A stretch of 64,000 nt of DNA from Pteria penguin (lineage: Eukaryota; Mollusca; Bivalvia; Pterioida; Pteriidae). The first letter of the stretch is position 1. Each line of letters opens with the position of its first letter. The notes under the pieces are model-generated. The model did no database searches. It saw only the letters and a list, made by a program, of their open reading frames with translations, and was not told the origin of the DNA. The stretch lies in the NCBI GenBank assembly GCA_035048485.1, contig CM068590.1, positions 3,208,593-3,272,592 on the forward strand, in the 5' to 3' direction. Position numbers and translations under genes: made by a program. Positions 25,050-37,553 of the stretch are shown one piece after another.

Positions 25050-25165
25050 CAGTGGCGGATTTAGAGGGGGGCCACCCCCTTCCCCTTCTTGGCTACATAT
25101 TTACTAGTAAAAATCCAGATTTACCACCAAAATGGCCCTTTTCAGAAATCCTGGATCCGCCACTG
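25050..25165. mobile_element. MITE, CAGTGGCGGATTT to GATCCGCCACTG, AT duplication
   Basis: A 116-bp element inverted relative to the one at 7588, with ends CAGTGGCGGAT and ATCCGCCACTG. The flanking dinucleotide AT on both sides suits a 2-bp target duplication. Confidence 0.65.
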
Positions 25166-25554
25166 ATAATTATACAGATTAGACTATCTCCATCATCATG
25201 ACTGAAAATCATTGTATTAATGATGATATCCTCAAGGACACAGATCTATACGGAGTTTGCTACTAAACATGTCCAACTTTTATCAATCCCCCCCCCCCCC
25301 CCCACCAAGTATGGTTCATGCAGAGACATTGTTTTGTGTGTCTCTGGTTTCATCCTTCAGTATATGGTTGACTGCATCTAAAAATGAAGTGCAGCGTGGC
25401 AGTCATTTGCTCAACAATAAGAAATGTTTAGTCCATCTTCTGCTATTATATATGAGCAGACCACAGCCAAAAAAAAAGTGGGGACCCCGACTCCAAAACC
25501 ATTGTCGAGTGAAATGGGGTAGGATACACACACACAAACACACAAACACACACC

Positions 25555-25690
25555 TACACAAATAAAAGAAGAAAAGAAAACAAAAAGCCAAACAAACGAA
25601 AAAAAACAAACAAACAAAAAACAAAAAAAAAACAAAAAAAAAACCAAAAAAACAAACAAAACAAAACAAAACGAAAACAAAAAACGATCG
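25555..25690. repeat. A/C-only low-complexity tract
   Basis: (CAAA)n, (CAAAA)n and poly-A mixtures, nearly lacking G and T on the plus strand. Similar tracts lie at 26588-26745, 36285-36525, 39805-40040 and 52825-52942. Confidence 0.85.
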
Positions 25691-26587
25691 AGAAAGAAAC
25701 TATTAGCTATGAATTTCTACGCGACAGACAGGCAAGAATCCGATAGTCGTACATTTTCTCGACTTCCTCTTGACATTTTGGTTAGGTTTAATCTATAACT
25801 TCAACCCAAACCCCCTCCCTATCCAAACTGTTAAGCATTCATTGCAGGTCGATCGCAATCTCTTTAAAACAACAACAACAACTCTGGATCCGTCTATAGA
25901 TGCTTCTGTCTTGTCCACTAGAAGTCATGTTCACAAGACTGTGAAAAGGCAGAGTCTCTGGAAAAAGCAAAAGAGATAATGGTGGATTTTGCGATTCAAA
26001 CAATCAGTTCAGATCAACTGCAGTTTGACGTTAATATCCACCACAGATCGACCAAAATAACGATATAGAAAAGGTATCAGAAGTGGTCAAGACTGCGGCA
26101 ACAATGCATTCTGGAGATAATTATCGACATTAATGCAGGCAATATCACACATATAACACACAATCTAAACTCTGGCGTATGCGACGACATTCCGTGTATT
26201 TTAATGAGCTATGTACAGCATTCATTGTGGTAGGAGGCCCTTCAGATAACGCGATCGAAGGGCCTAACTGTAGATCTATGCAATCCGTTATAAATTGTAT
26301 AACTTGTTTATTTTACGTTTTAAGCAACATCTTCCCTGTCCGACTCTAGTGTAGCTAGGTGAACCTATCTAGAAGTGGGATCATACGGACGGCATCAACC
26401 GCCAAATCCGGCAACCGGAGCTTCCCGGCGGAAGGCGTCGTCATAACACCCGCGGAAGCTCACGAGTTTTCATGCACTTTTATAACAAACTTTGGCGTAA
26501 AATTAATCGTATTTTCAGTTCACATGAGTGTCTTATATTCATTTGAAACATTCAGTTGTTTAAATATTCAACAAATAAAACACATAG

Positions 26588-26745
26588 CAAAAAAAAAACA
26601 AACAAACAAACAAACAAACAAACAAACAAAAACAAAAAACAAAAAACAAACAAAAAAACAAAAACAAAAAACAAAACAAAACAAAAAAACCCAAAACAAA
26701 AACAAAAACAAAAAAAAAACCAAAAAACAAAAAAACAACAACAAG
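26588..26745. repeat. A/C-only low-complexity tract
   Basis: Begins with nine consecutive CAAA units and passes into irregular CAAAAA units. The Lys/Asn/Gln-rich frame across it is not a gene. Confidence 0.85.
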
Positions 26746-27499
26746 GTCAGACTCGACGAGATTAAAATATTTAACCGATAATATGACCCAAATAAAAGTT
26801 ATGACTCAACAAAAATGCATTATGCTATATGATTGCAGTGACATATATACACATGTATATATGTCTCTGATGATTATTACAGCAAAATACATGTCGTCTT
26901 AGATGATATTGATGTATATGACTGCAGAATTGTACAATATGAATGCTCTTACAGAAGTTATCGCCCCTTGTTAAAAAACCCCCAACCAACCAAACCAACT
27001 AAACAAAAACAAAACAAAAAACAAAAACAAACCAATAAAGTGCAGAAATAATGCAGACTGAACTTCATTTCTGTTTATGAAAACTGATATCACGGAACTT
27101 TTAACCAAGACTTATAAACAAGATATTTTAAAGCCCTTGTTTTAACCATGAGTTTTTCAAAAATATTGGTTTCTTCTTCTTCTTCCTTTTTTTTTTTTTT
27201 GCAAGAAAATATGAGCAAAATATAGTAATTTCTATAAGGTTCAATACAAACTTTAATTACCCTTATGTGGATGGAATAACATTATTTTCAAAAGTCCTTA
27301 TTAGATCTAGTGCTTATATTATCAAGGACTTACATGTACATAAGTATTGTTATTAATTCATGAATTGAATAACGAATATTTTAATCATCCAAAGGTTACA
27401 TTTTTATTCTGAAAAATAACACATAAATAATCTAATTACATTAAACTTTGAAAAATTTCCCCACTTTCATCCTTGAAAATACGCGAGTACATGTATCTT

Positions 27500-27681
27500 C
27501 CATGTACAATTTTTTTTTTGTTTTTTTTTTGTTTTCGGGTTTGGAATGTTTGTATCATGGCGGCGCCCATGTCAAATCAACCCAGGTATGGGAAAATTTA
27601 GGACGTGTGGCAGATGCCTACACTATCGAGGTGTCATGGGTTATAAATAGTACGTATACATCGTGAATCACACGATACACG
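27500..27681 (+). promoter_or_regulatory. Candidate CYB5D2 5' region with ATGGCGGCGCCCATG motif
   Basis: The motif at 27557-27571 contains ATGGCGGC, the core of a YY1-type site often found at animal transcription starts (family knowledge). It is about 110 bp before the CYB5D2 start codon. The same 15-mer occurs at 54892-54906, upstream of the monooxygenase gene. Role is inference. Confidence 0.3.
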
Positions 27682-27997
27682 ATGGGAGCCACAAAAATCA
27701 TAACTGTACTCTCTATTTCCATTGCTATCGCTGCATGTATTTTATACGTTCCGAACGACAAACTTGTCCAAGTAGCACGTTCTGTGTTGGACTTCTTTCC
27801 GGAATCTATAAAATCCAGGCTGTTTAAAATTATTCCACTTGATTCTAATGTAGAGATAGTGCTTTCTAAAAAGGAACTGAATCGTATGAGAGGCGAAGGG
27901 GGCGGTGAAATCTATTTAGCGATTCTTGGACAAGTGTTTGATGTCACAGCCGGAAAACAACATTATGGACCAGCAGGGTCTTATCACTTCTTTACAG
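27682..27997 (+). CDS. CYB5D2: CYB5D2 exon 1
   Basis: It carries the signal-anchor and first half of the cytochrome b5-like domain, and ends YHFFT plus one base at donor ACAG/gtaaca. Confidence 0.93.
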
Positions 27998-30380
27998 GTA
28001 ACAGTTCATTTGGTGGTCTTCATAGCCCATATAGCAAAATCGATGTATCATATCAAGTGTTTACATTTTATCAAAACATAGCATATCATATCTAAAATCC
28101 CTAAATACGAAAAAAACTTACACCAAATCAATCGAAATCAGAACTCAAAAAGAAGCGTGATCGAATCTTGATCCTGATCCAGCATGCCGTCAATATTAGA
28201 GTTTGGTCTCTTTTCTTTTTCTTTTTTTGGTGTACATTTACACATGGGATATATAGGTTATTATATTGTGTCATATTTCAGGAGTGGATGGTACACGATC
28301 CTTCATCACAGGAGATTTCACAGAAAACGGATTGTCGGATAAGATTGATGACTTTGATTTACAGCAAGTAAGGGGTATCGCAGAATGGACGGAGTTCTAT
28401 CAGACACAATACAAATACATAGGTACATCAGAACTGACCAGTGGTCAAGACATAAAGATATATGTAGCTAAAACAGAAACTGCTTTTTGCCAAAACATAT
28501 TGGATAAATGCCCAGAAAGGACTTCCACTATTGATAGATTTCAAATTTTCTTTTAGTTTTCTTATGTTGTTTCAATTGACATCTTTAAAAACTCAGGAAG
28601 ATAACTTTTATTTCTAAATGTTAAACACATTGTTCATATGGTGATATGCATTTCCTCTAAAACTTAATTTTGTATTGCAATATAAACCCTGCTGCTGCAT
28701 CTCAAATGAGAAGATAAAGTTTTTTATTGATTATAAAATGTGGTTTTTAACCCGTGTTGAGGGTTATATTTCTTTCAAGGCTTATCTTCTAACAAAAAAG
28801 GTTTTTTTAATACCCCCACATCGATAGATCGGGGGGCATATTGTTTTTGACCTGTCTGTCGGTTGGGTTGTGTGGCTGTTTGCTTTTTGTCTGATATCAA
28901 CTTTGACCTTCACCTTAACTTCTGAACGATGAGAGATAAAGACTTCATAATTGGCATACTCACTCCACTAATAAAACCCTTTCAATTTATATCAAGATCA
29001 TTGATCTTGTGATGTTGAACATGACCTTTGACCTACATTTCAAAATTTGCCTTATTAGGACTTTTTTCGCCAGCAGGGACATTCATGTTTCACAAACACG
29101 TCTTGTATTTGTTTGAGACAATTTTTCCTGCAAAAAGGATTGAGTATATATACGTCACTATCACAGCCACTTGATCACTGTATAAGGAAAGTGAAAATAA
29201 ACTTAACTTAATAAGACATAATTTAAGATAATCAAGGATATGGAAATATTGTAAACATATTTTTGTATCTTCAGGCAAAGTAGTCGGTAATTTCTATGAC
29301 AAAAAGGGCAATCCAACGAAAGCTCTGGAGGAGTTCCAAAAGAAACTGAAAAGTGCCAGGATACAGCAGGACCTGGATCAAAAAGACTTTACCAAATTCC
29401 CGCCTTGTAACTCAGAAAATAAACCAGGGGTATTCAGGAGACTGTGGTGTTCCAATCAAAGGTATATCATCTTTAGAACTGATGACGGAATAGGGATAAA
29501 AACAAAGAGGAAATAGAGAGTGACAATGGTATAGAGGTTTACACATTGCTTGAGACAAGTCAAGAATACCAGTATGATAATTTTATGTATTTTTATTGCT
29601 TGATGAACAGTGCTATATTCTGTCATAACTTTCCTCCACCCCAAGAAAAAAATAACCAAACAAAACAAAACAAAAGCAAAAACAGAAACCTTAATTAGGG
29701 GTTACCATGCTAGTGTTTTAAAAAGATTGACAGGGTATCGGCGAATTCCCTGTCAGAAATATCCATTTCACCTCCTGGCTAACATCACGATGTGATAATT
29801 AATTTGAAAGTTTTGACCTGAAAAAAAGCTTGTGTATCTCTTTTCTATATTTCTTGTGAATCTCAACCCAAATGCTTAAAAATTCATTATGATTAACTGA
29901 GTTTGAAATTAGTCATCCAGTCATCAAAATCAGCCAAAATTCTTTTTGGGCAACCTAAATTTTCAGTAAATATGATAGAGGTCGTTGAAATTTTCTTAAA
30001 ATTTGCCATTTTGATGACCCCAATTTTTTTGTCAGTTTGAGCCCTTGACTAGTATGAATGATAAAAGATGAAAAATATATCCAGCTTTAATAATTATACT
30101 GCTGGTCCACTTATAAAGTTCGACCTTTTTAAAAATGACGTAAATGTAATGATTTATATTTTTCAGCGGAGGAATAAAACGTGACTGGGCAGGTTTACCA
30201 AGAGAATACTTTCGCCCAGGACAGAGAGAACCAAGGTGTGCATGTGTCAGAAACAAGGGTCCTCCCACAGACCATGATGGTAAAACCAAACATCGCAATC
30301 GAGGGGACCTGGACAACCCGATGTTTAAAGTGTATGATGGTTGTAAACCCTCGGCAGATTCGTGTACATTCAAAGATTAA
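27682..30380 (+). CDS. CYB5D2: Neuferricin (cytochrome b5 domain-containing protein 2), complete, 285 aa
   Basis: Four exons, 27682-27997, 28282-28422, 29275-29461 and 30167-30380, join in frame (phases 1, 1, 2) with GT-AG borders to give 285 residues; vertebrate CYB5D2 is of similar size. Residues 6-23 form a hydrophobic signal-anchor. The cytochrome b5-like (MAPR type) domain spans about 56-155, with EIYLAILGQVFDVTAGKQHY, then a GDF segment and EWTEFYQTQYKYIGKVVGNF. The C-terminal half has the neuferricin signature of paired cysteines: RRLWCSNQSGGIKRDW, EPRCACVRNKGPPT, HRNRGDLDNP and a final CKPSADSCTFKD. MAPR proteins bind haem through tyrosines and lie in the secretory or mitochondrial membrane system (family knowledge). 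The start codon is the first ATG of the open frame, directly before the anchor. Confidence 0.95.
28282..28422 (+). CDS. CYB5D2: CYB5D2 exon 2
   Basis: The acceptor is atttcag/GAG and the donor ATAG/gtacat. It encodes VDGTRSFITGDF through FYQTQYKYI, the second half of the b5-like fold. Confidence 0.93.
28801..29080. repeat. Dispersed repeat inside CYB5D2 intron 2
   Basis: It opens with a short palindrome around ATCGATAGATCGGGGGGCATA, then GACCTGTCTGTCGGTTGGG and CTTTGACCTTCACCTTAACTT, then repeated TGACCTTTGACCTACATTTC-like text, a composition typical of interspersed repeats in molluscs (recollection). No ORF. Confidence 0.4.
29275..29461 (+). CDS. CYB5D2: CYB5D2 exon 3
   Basis: The acceptor is tcttcag/GCA and the donor AAAG/gtatat. 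It encodes KVVGNFYDKKGNPTK, a charged helix, FPPCNSEN and RRLWCSNQ. Confidence 0.93.
30167..30380 (+). CDS. CYB5D2: CYB5D2 exon 4 with stop
   Basis: The acceptor is tttttcag/CGG. It encodes SGGIKRDWAGLPREYFRPGQ and the Cys-rich tail, with TAA at 30378-30380. Confidence 0.93.
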
Positions 30381-31975
30381 TCCCGGACCGGCTAAAAAAA
30401 TATGTGTACTTTGAAATTTCATGCTGGAAGTATCCTGAGGTAGTGATGATGCAATATATTTAGGAAATGTCTTGGAACATTATGAATGTTAAAATTGACG
30501 AGTTCCTAAGTGTTATGGAATAGAAAAATTGTTACATGGAGGAATAGGACTTTGAATAATAGTTTGTAATCCAAAAAGTATATAAATGATGATGTTTAAA
30601 GTATCGAAGTTCATCTGTGATTCCAACTTGACTTCAGACTCAGAGAGTTTGTTATGGATCACAGTGAGAATAATGTAAACTTAACTGTCATCCAGACTCT
30701 GGATACAGAGATTGATAACACTACATAAACCCAAGACTAATCCATTGTTTTATAGATTTATTAAATTTTTTTGTCATAGGATCATGTTAACATAGTCGTT
30801 TCAGCTCATCATACATTCAAACAAACATGGTCAACTAAGTACATCAAATGGTCAATTTTCAACTCTTTAAATGGTCAATATGGTCTGGAGTATGATAACC
30901 ATGACCCATTATATGGTCAATTCTTGTTGACCCCAGTTTACAGGGGGCTTTCTAATTGTATTATTTTAATTGTAAAATGCCACTATAATTTGTTGTAAGT
31001 TGCATCTATACAATGTATATAATCCATGTATATGAGCTGAAATTGTATAAAGTATTTAAATTGATGACAATAATTTTTTTTTCTATAATATTTATTACAC
31101 ATAAAATCATTGAAAATATTATTGTATGTTACCTTATTATATATGTATTATGTCAAACTTTTCCAAAATATTCTAAATCATATCAATATATTGTTGTCGT
31201 TTTTTTAAATCATATCAATATTATTTACTTTTATTTATAACAAGAAACACTCAAGTTTTTAGCAATATATATTATATAAATGATGCTGACTCTTGTTATT
31301 TGGTGGATCTCTTATCAATTGACCCTTCCATTTCACGGAATATTTGTCGCATTGCATGACGTCACAATATATTTCAATGTTTGTCCGAGGTATGACCGAG
31401 GCGTAAAGTAGTGTGACGTCATCTGATTTAACAATTTTTCGAGCATAAATGGAAGAGTCATTAGCTGGGTTTACTTTGATTAGCTATGCTTCATTTTATG
31501 ACTACATATACGTGCCAGTAGGTATATAATGGAGACTGACACTTCAGTGTCAACGTCATAAGCTGATTGTAGAATATAATGACGTTGAAGTTTTCATCAA
31601 AATTGCTGATAGTTGATAGATGCAAAAGGGGAGATCACTCCTTCAGTTGAAAGAGATTTGATACCTCCTTCGGACATTGTGCTGTTTAGTGTTATGAATC
31701 TAGATCTACATGTAAATTTTACATACATGTTCAGGTAAACATCTTGCGTTTGATGTGTTAAAGCTATTTTTATACATACCTGTCCAATAAACAAATCAAT
31801 TTAAGAAAAACTGAGTTTTATAATCCAATACAACATACAGGTATATTGTTTAGCGTTTCTTTGTTCGTCGAGCGATCTGTCCAAAAGAATTAATATTTGT
31901 GAAGATAAGAAAGCAGGTGAGATCCATTCTGTCAAACATTAATCTATATCATATTGATATAGATAGACACATACA
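30381..31975. other. CYB5D2 3' flank; foldback candidate at 31319-31461
   Basis: The probable 3' UTR is AT-rich, with no single clear polyadenylation site. TTGACCCTTCCATTT at about 31318 and AAATGGAAGAGTCA near 31447 form inverted ends around two TGACGTCA-like palindromes, suggesting a small foldback element. Confidence 0.4.
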
Positions 31976-32040
31976 TCGACCAGATTAGGTACAAATATAT
32001 AGTTCTGGGTTCAAATCCCGGTTTTGGCTTACATGAAGGT

Positions 32041-32575
32041 CTACCAACAACGCTAAAGTTCTGTGTCTCAAGGACTCTGGACTCCACCACTAAACACTGG
32101 CCACCACCGTATAGGTGATATAATCTTGGTGTGGTGTTAACCTCCACCACTAAACACTGGCCACCACAGTATAGGTGATATAATCCTGGTGTGGCATTAT
32201 CCTCCACCACCAAAACACTGGCCACCACCATATAGGTGATATAATCCTGGTGTGGTGTTATCCTCCATCACTAAACACTGGCCACCACCATATAGGTGAT
32301 ATAATCCTGGTGTGCTGTGGTATCGACTTCCACTACTAAACACTGGCCACCACCATATAGGTGATATAATCCTGGTGTGGTGTGGTGTTATCCTCCATCA
32401 CTGTACATAGGCCACCACCATATAGGTGATATAACCCTGGTGTGGTGTTGTCCTCCACCACTAAACACTGGCCACCACCATATAGGTGAAATACTCCTGG
32501 TGTGGTGTTATCCTTCATCACTAAACACTGGCCAACACCATATAGGTAAAATGGTCCTGGTATGGTATTAAGCTA
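32041..32575. repeat. 60-bp minisatellite, about eight copies
   Basis: The unit CACTGGCCACCACCATATAG then GTGATATAATCCTGGTGTGGTGTTATCCTCCATCACTAAA. A GGGTTCAAATCCCGG box-B-like block precedes it at about 32009. Confidence 0.92.
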
Positions 32576-32668
32576 GGAAAATTAAAAAAAAAGAAAGAAA
32601 ATCCCAGAAATAAAATCTGTTATAGACCCTTTTTTCGTCATAAGGGTATTGTAACGTAACATACTAAA

Positions 32669-32756
32669 GGATTGATTGATTGATTGATTGATTTTTGTTT
32701 AACGTCACACCACGAATATTTCACGTATATGGTGATACCACTAGGCCACGCCGGCT
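32669..32756 (-). mobile_element. Internally deleted SINE with perfect 12-bp target duplication
   Basis: Only the TGATTGATTGATT tail, the ACGTCACACCACGAATATTT region and the last part of the tRNA head (ACTAGGCCACGCCGGC) remain. TAACATACTAAA flanks it exactly at 32657-32668 and 32757-32768. It is closely related to the copy at 10696. Confidence 0.88.
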
Positions 32757-33054
32757 TAACATACTAAAAGAACTGCTGTCATTTCATTAATGATTACAAA
32801 TGAAACCATAGTGGACGTTTAGGGATCTGTAAAACTCTTGATGTGAAACCAGAAACTCCGGAGTGATAAGCGTCATTTGTTTCATGGCTACTCCCGACAC
32901 TACTCGCACATATTGCATGAGGAGATTTTAGACCAGTAGTGCGCAGAAAATGTTTGCTTGATTCTTGGTATTTCTTGGTTCTGGAAATGATAGCGGCACC
33001 TGCCTGGTACAAAGCACGGAAATATAGGCTTATACAACGTGGTTTACTGAAGCA

Positions 33055-33993
33055 ATGAGGGATCTTTTTTATCCCCGCTACAGGGACACGGGATTATGTT
33101 TCAACTGTCCCATCCGAAAAACGCAAGATCATCCCATATTTTTAGGCCCATTATACATTCATGACAATAGCGATTTCCAAACCTATGCAGCATTTTTCAA
33201 TCATTTAGCAGTTGTTTTGGCCGACACAGATACATCAAATTTAATCATTGGAAGCGACGAGGAGATGGCATTAGTCAATGCAATAACACACGCATTCCCA
33301 AATGCCACACACATTCTGTGCACTCGACACATAAAACAAAATGCCAATCAGAAATTGTTGGATGAGGGTACATGCAAAACAGATAGAGATGAAATCATGG
33401 GCATGCTTTTTTCTAAAAATGGACTCCTAAGCTGTGATGATAGCATTTGCTTTGAAGAAAAATCTAATGAAATCATAAACAAATGTGAAGACATATCCTC
33501 AAAATTCTCAAAGTATTTCAAAACCAAACTTATGAAAACTATAAAAGACAAAGTGATAACCCCCCAAAACAAAACTGATCTAGAAAACTGGACAAATAAT
33601 AATTCAGAGTCGCTCAATCATGTCCTCAAACAGTTAGTTCAATGGAAATCAAAACCAATTTTAGACATAATTGACTCTTTAACAATTTACATTGAGGCCC
33701 AGTATAAAGATTTAAGGAGGGCCTTGATTGGCATAGGGCAATTCCGTCTGGCTACCACCCATGATCATTTCAAAATTAGTAAATCTGCTTGGGTTATGAA
33801 AACAGATAAAGAGAAACAAAGATTTTTTGAAAAATTTCACAACTACGTATATAGAGACTCAAAACTGGTGACATCTACAAATGGACAAACGGTAGTTGTC
33901 GCACCTAGATCATTAGGCAAAAAATTAAACCAAACAAAAAGGAAAATCAATGCCAAAACAACAACTATTACAAAGAAATGTAAAACAAATTGA
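33055..33993 (+). pseudogene. MULE-type transposase fragment, 5' end replaced by SINE sequence
   Basis: A 312-codon open frame. From about residue 25 it resembles the second half of a MULE transposase: an FLGPLYIHDN lead, then FFNHLAVVLADTDTSNLIIG, GSDEEMALVNAITHAFPNAT and LCTRHIKQN. The last 40 residues are Lys/Thr-rich. The first catalytic Asp region and the zinc-binding N-terminus are absent. Bases 33055-33125 match the GGATCTTTT-to-CCGAAAGAC body of the local SINE family, so the ATG used is probably artefactual. The frame itself is uninterrupted. AATAAA at about 34361 could serve as a polyadenylation signal. Confidence 0.7.
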
Positions 33994-33994
33994 G

Positions 33995-35130
33995 AACTAA
34001 AAAAAAATGTCACAACAATCAGCTCCGTTTCTTTTGTGGAGAAGCTCTTTATGAGTAGGTCTGATTGATTGCTGTCATTTTATAATTATTATTATTTATA
34101 GTAGCTTGTCTGTATAGATTCGAATAATATTTGAATACATGCATTTAATATCTTTGTCATTCCAAATGTATTTTTTATTTTTATCTTTTATCTAACATGT
34201 TGCTTTATTTATTATATGTATGACATATTGTCAAGAATAGTAGCTTTTTTAAAATGAACGATTCTATTTATATGATTATTGTTACACTTTCTTATGCATA
34301 TCTTCTATACATTATTATATATAACTGCTTGTGTACATGTATGTTTGAATTCTATTTACAATAAAATTTACAAAACAAATTTCCATCTTTTCTTAGTATT
34401 CATATCGAGATCAGGATTTCTTCAACACAAATCCATCAACTGATAGCTATACTTAATGTTACGAAGGCTTCCTTGGGGGAAAAATCACATCAAATTTCAA
34501 ATATCATAAAAAAAATAATTTATTGTGGTAAATTATGCTATTATCTATTATATGTGTGGTAATTTCGGTAACTTTGATGGTAATTTCGGCAATCTATTTG
34601 GTAATTTCGGCAAATAGTGGTAATTTCGGCATTTATATGCACCCGAAATGGAATACGGAATCTTTCGGTCACTAGCCAAGAACCTAAGCGTTTGAGCTAC
34701 ACTGACTCTGAAAATCTGGATGAAACCAGATGACCGGTCATGATAGAGGTGTTCTTATACCAGATGACCATCAGAACAGGGTACACTAATACTTGATCAA
34801 ACTCTCCATGGAAAATATTTTATAAGCTCCATCTTTGCAAAAGAAATAAAATATAAATTAATTCATTTCTTATAATTCACTTTGATTCAATGTAGCTAGT
34901 CTAGAACCCCAGTTTTGCCACTCGGTACAATGTAGTTAAAGTATCATGTATGAACTGACACTGATGCTCAGTGATCCGACAAAGCCATGATAGGAGACTA
35001 GCATCATAAACTCACAAATATTTTGATCAACTTTAGTCATAGAGATACATATATTACCGACACGTAGAGACCGACACATTAGACCCACACATAAATATTC
35101 GGTTACCATTCATTTCGGTCTTTTCGTTAT
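33995..35130. other. No gene recognised
   Basis: AT-rich flank of the MULE fragment. GGTAATTTCGGCAAT-like short repeats lie at 34557-34630, and a tRNA-like minus-strand box A (GTAGCTCAAACGCTTAGG) at about 34700. Confidence 0.45.
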
Positions 35131-35131
35131 A

Positions 35132-35310
35132 CAGAGTTACTTCCCATTTAGGACGGTATCTGATGTAAAAGAATTATGACGTCGTCCAATTCTATGGAAA
35201 CTAATAAAAAACTCAGGGAAATGATAGTCCACAAATGACGTTTTCATAGGTATTTGGTGACGTCATAATTGATTTCCGTCAGATACCGTCCCAAATGGGA
35301 GGTAACTCTG
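35132..35310. mobile_element. Foldback element with CAGAGTTAC ends
   Basis: The left end CAGAGTTACTTCCCATTTAG and then GACGGTATCTGA pair with the right end TCAGATACCGTC and AAATGGGAGGTAACTCTG. The element is 179 bp and includes TGACGTCAT-like cores. Confidence 0.8.
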
Positions 35311-35639
35311 TTTAACAAAAAGGCTCAATAACGGTACCGACTTATGACGGTAGACTGTCAATCATTAAAGAGTAAAGGTGGGTGATTAGACTTACTTTCC
35401 CTCGCATTATCCTGTTGTTGTCCCCCGTTCAGGGGCGGATTCGGAAATTTTAGAAAGAGAATGAGGGAGGGTCCCATCTTTGGTGATAAAATTTTGCCCA
35501 TGCTGGAAAAAAGAGGATGGTGCATAAGTAAAGCCATTGTAAAAATTAACACTCCTTCCTTTTTAGGTCAAATTTTCTATCATAAGAGAGGGGGTTCATT
35601 AAAAGTATGACCTCCCTATCTCCCCTGGATTATCTTCCT

Positions 35640-35742
35640 GACAGAGCAGGTCCGCACCTTCCCAAAGGTATTCTGAATAGCGGACGGATCGTCGCCGCCC
35701 CAAGCCAAGCGCTTAACTACTACACCAAGCCTGCCGCTGGGG
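35640..35742 (-). repeat. tRNA-like SINE head fragment
   Basis: The minus strand reads GGCTTGGTGTAGTAGTTAAG, resembling a box A, followed by a GC-rich body. No tail recognised. Confidence 0.35.
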
Positions 35743-35749
35743 TTTCTGT

Positions 35750-36035
<286 letters not shown>

Positions 36036-36284
36036 AATATAACGACAATAAAAATTTTTAAGTCAATTAATTTCTGTCCGCTTTAGTAATATATAAGTCG
36101 ACTTATAGTAATACTGAAAAGAGAAGCTTTTAAGTTTCTTATAATTAATGACGACATAATGAGCCTTTGTGAAATGTACAGGATTCTTGGCGATGGGTTC
36201 TCTGCTGAAGTATAAATTTCTGTGCATTGTATCAAGCAAATGTTGTGATCATATACGTGCAATTATCTTGTTGTAAAGTAAAAC

Positions 36285-36525
36285 AAATAAACAAACATCC
36301 CCCTTTCCTAAAAACCCCAAACAAACAAACAAAAACATAAACAAAACAAAACAAACAAACAACCCCCAAAAACACAATATAACCATACATAAATAAATAC
36401 TCCTCCCTCCCAAAGAAAAAAAGGGGAAAAACCAGAAAATCAAACAATAACATTAGCAAAAAAAAAAAAAAAAAAGAAAAGAAAGAAAGAAAACAGAAAA
36501 AAAAAACCCAATGACACACAAAACA
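36285..36525. repeat. A/C-rich low-complexity tract
   Basis: CAAA/CAAAA units with CCCC interruptions, passing into poly-A and GAAA units. Confidence 0.8.
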
Positions 36526-36940
36526 ATTTGAGGATAAAAATATTAAATACATATATAATTAATCATAGTAATTACTGAATACACTGTAATAACAGTAATT
36601 TAAAATTGATGAGTTAAAATTCGGTGAATATACATGTTTTCTCCATATTACAGTACTGATCACGTGTACGGGATTTAACCAATCAACACATACATATAAA
36701 AGTAATATATTTACACATTTGTGAATGTGCCCCCAAGCCATGATATCATTTGATGTATGATACTTTGTTTCAGATACCCTGAATGGATCGACATCCCAAT
36801 TTTTATTAGATATGAGGTTTGGAAGATTTCATCCTTATAATTTTCAGGTTCAAGGTCAGGTACTGAGGTGGGAGGGCGTCGTCATAGTTACATGTATATT
36901 TTTATCCTTGTTATTCTATTTTTATTTATTTCCTGTTTAA

Positions 36941-37553
36941 TCAATTACTGAATAAATTTAGGGCCAAGACCAGTCCCATGACCATGACCATTGATACAAG
37001 ATTTGGACCGTTATTCGGGGAATTCGAAGTGCCATCACCTGACAGGGTGACATCGACATCAGGTGATTTACATGTTTCCATGGCAACGTCAATATTACAT
37101 GAGTCCAACAACGAGAAAAACTGGACAGTATATGGGTCATACTTCAACGCTAGTTCCCGTATATAGTGCTCGACGTCGTTCTGCAAGCATTTATGATTCC
37201 GCACAATCTTCACTGCTTCCTTGCACTCTTGCAAACACTGGCCTAACCCTCTGCAATTTTCTGACAGTAGGTTGCGAAGAGCAGCCGTTTCCGGAATAGA
37301 TGTATTGAAAAACTCCTGGACTTTACAGCCATAAATGACATCGGTGTTGAACAAATCGAAAGTAGGAATACTCCTCCAGTTTACACAATGAGTTTTATTG
37401 GCATTTTCCTTTGGATAGAGGAGAAGAAATCCGAAGCACATTTCATCGGATGTACCCATCCCGTAGAATACTGTGTTATGTCTTGTGGTGGACTTGAAGA
37501 TACACGTCGTTTTAATTTCATCTCCCGGGCGAATTTCAATTGGATTTTCATAA
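36941..37553 (-). CDS. Temptin/monooxygenase exon 9, CuM methionine, Cys-rich segment, hydrophobic tail, stop
   Basis: The acceptor is ttttatag/TTATG. It encodes DYENPIEIRPGDEIKTTC and MGTSDEMCFGFLLLYP (M421 is the CuM ligand), then a segment with several cysteines, then a Gly/Asn/Ser-rich stretch and a C-terminal hydrophobic run ending NLFSN before the stop. The tail would suit GPI attachment. Confidence 0.93.

Noticed and set aside
26359..26781. 140-codon open frame with a Lys/Asn/Gln-rich tail
   Set aside because: The second half is the A/C-only tract; the first half has no recognisable motif and no splice context.
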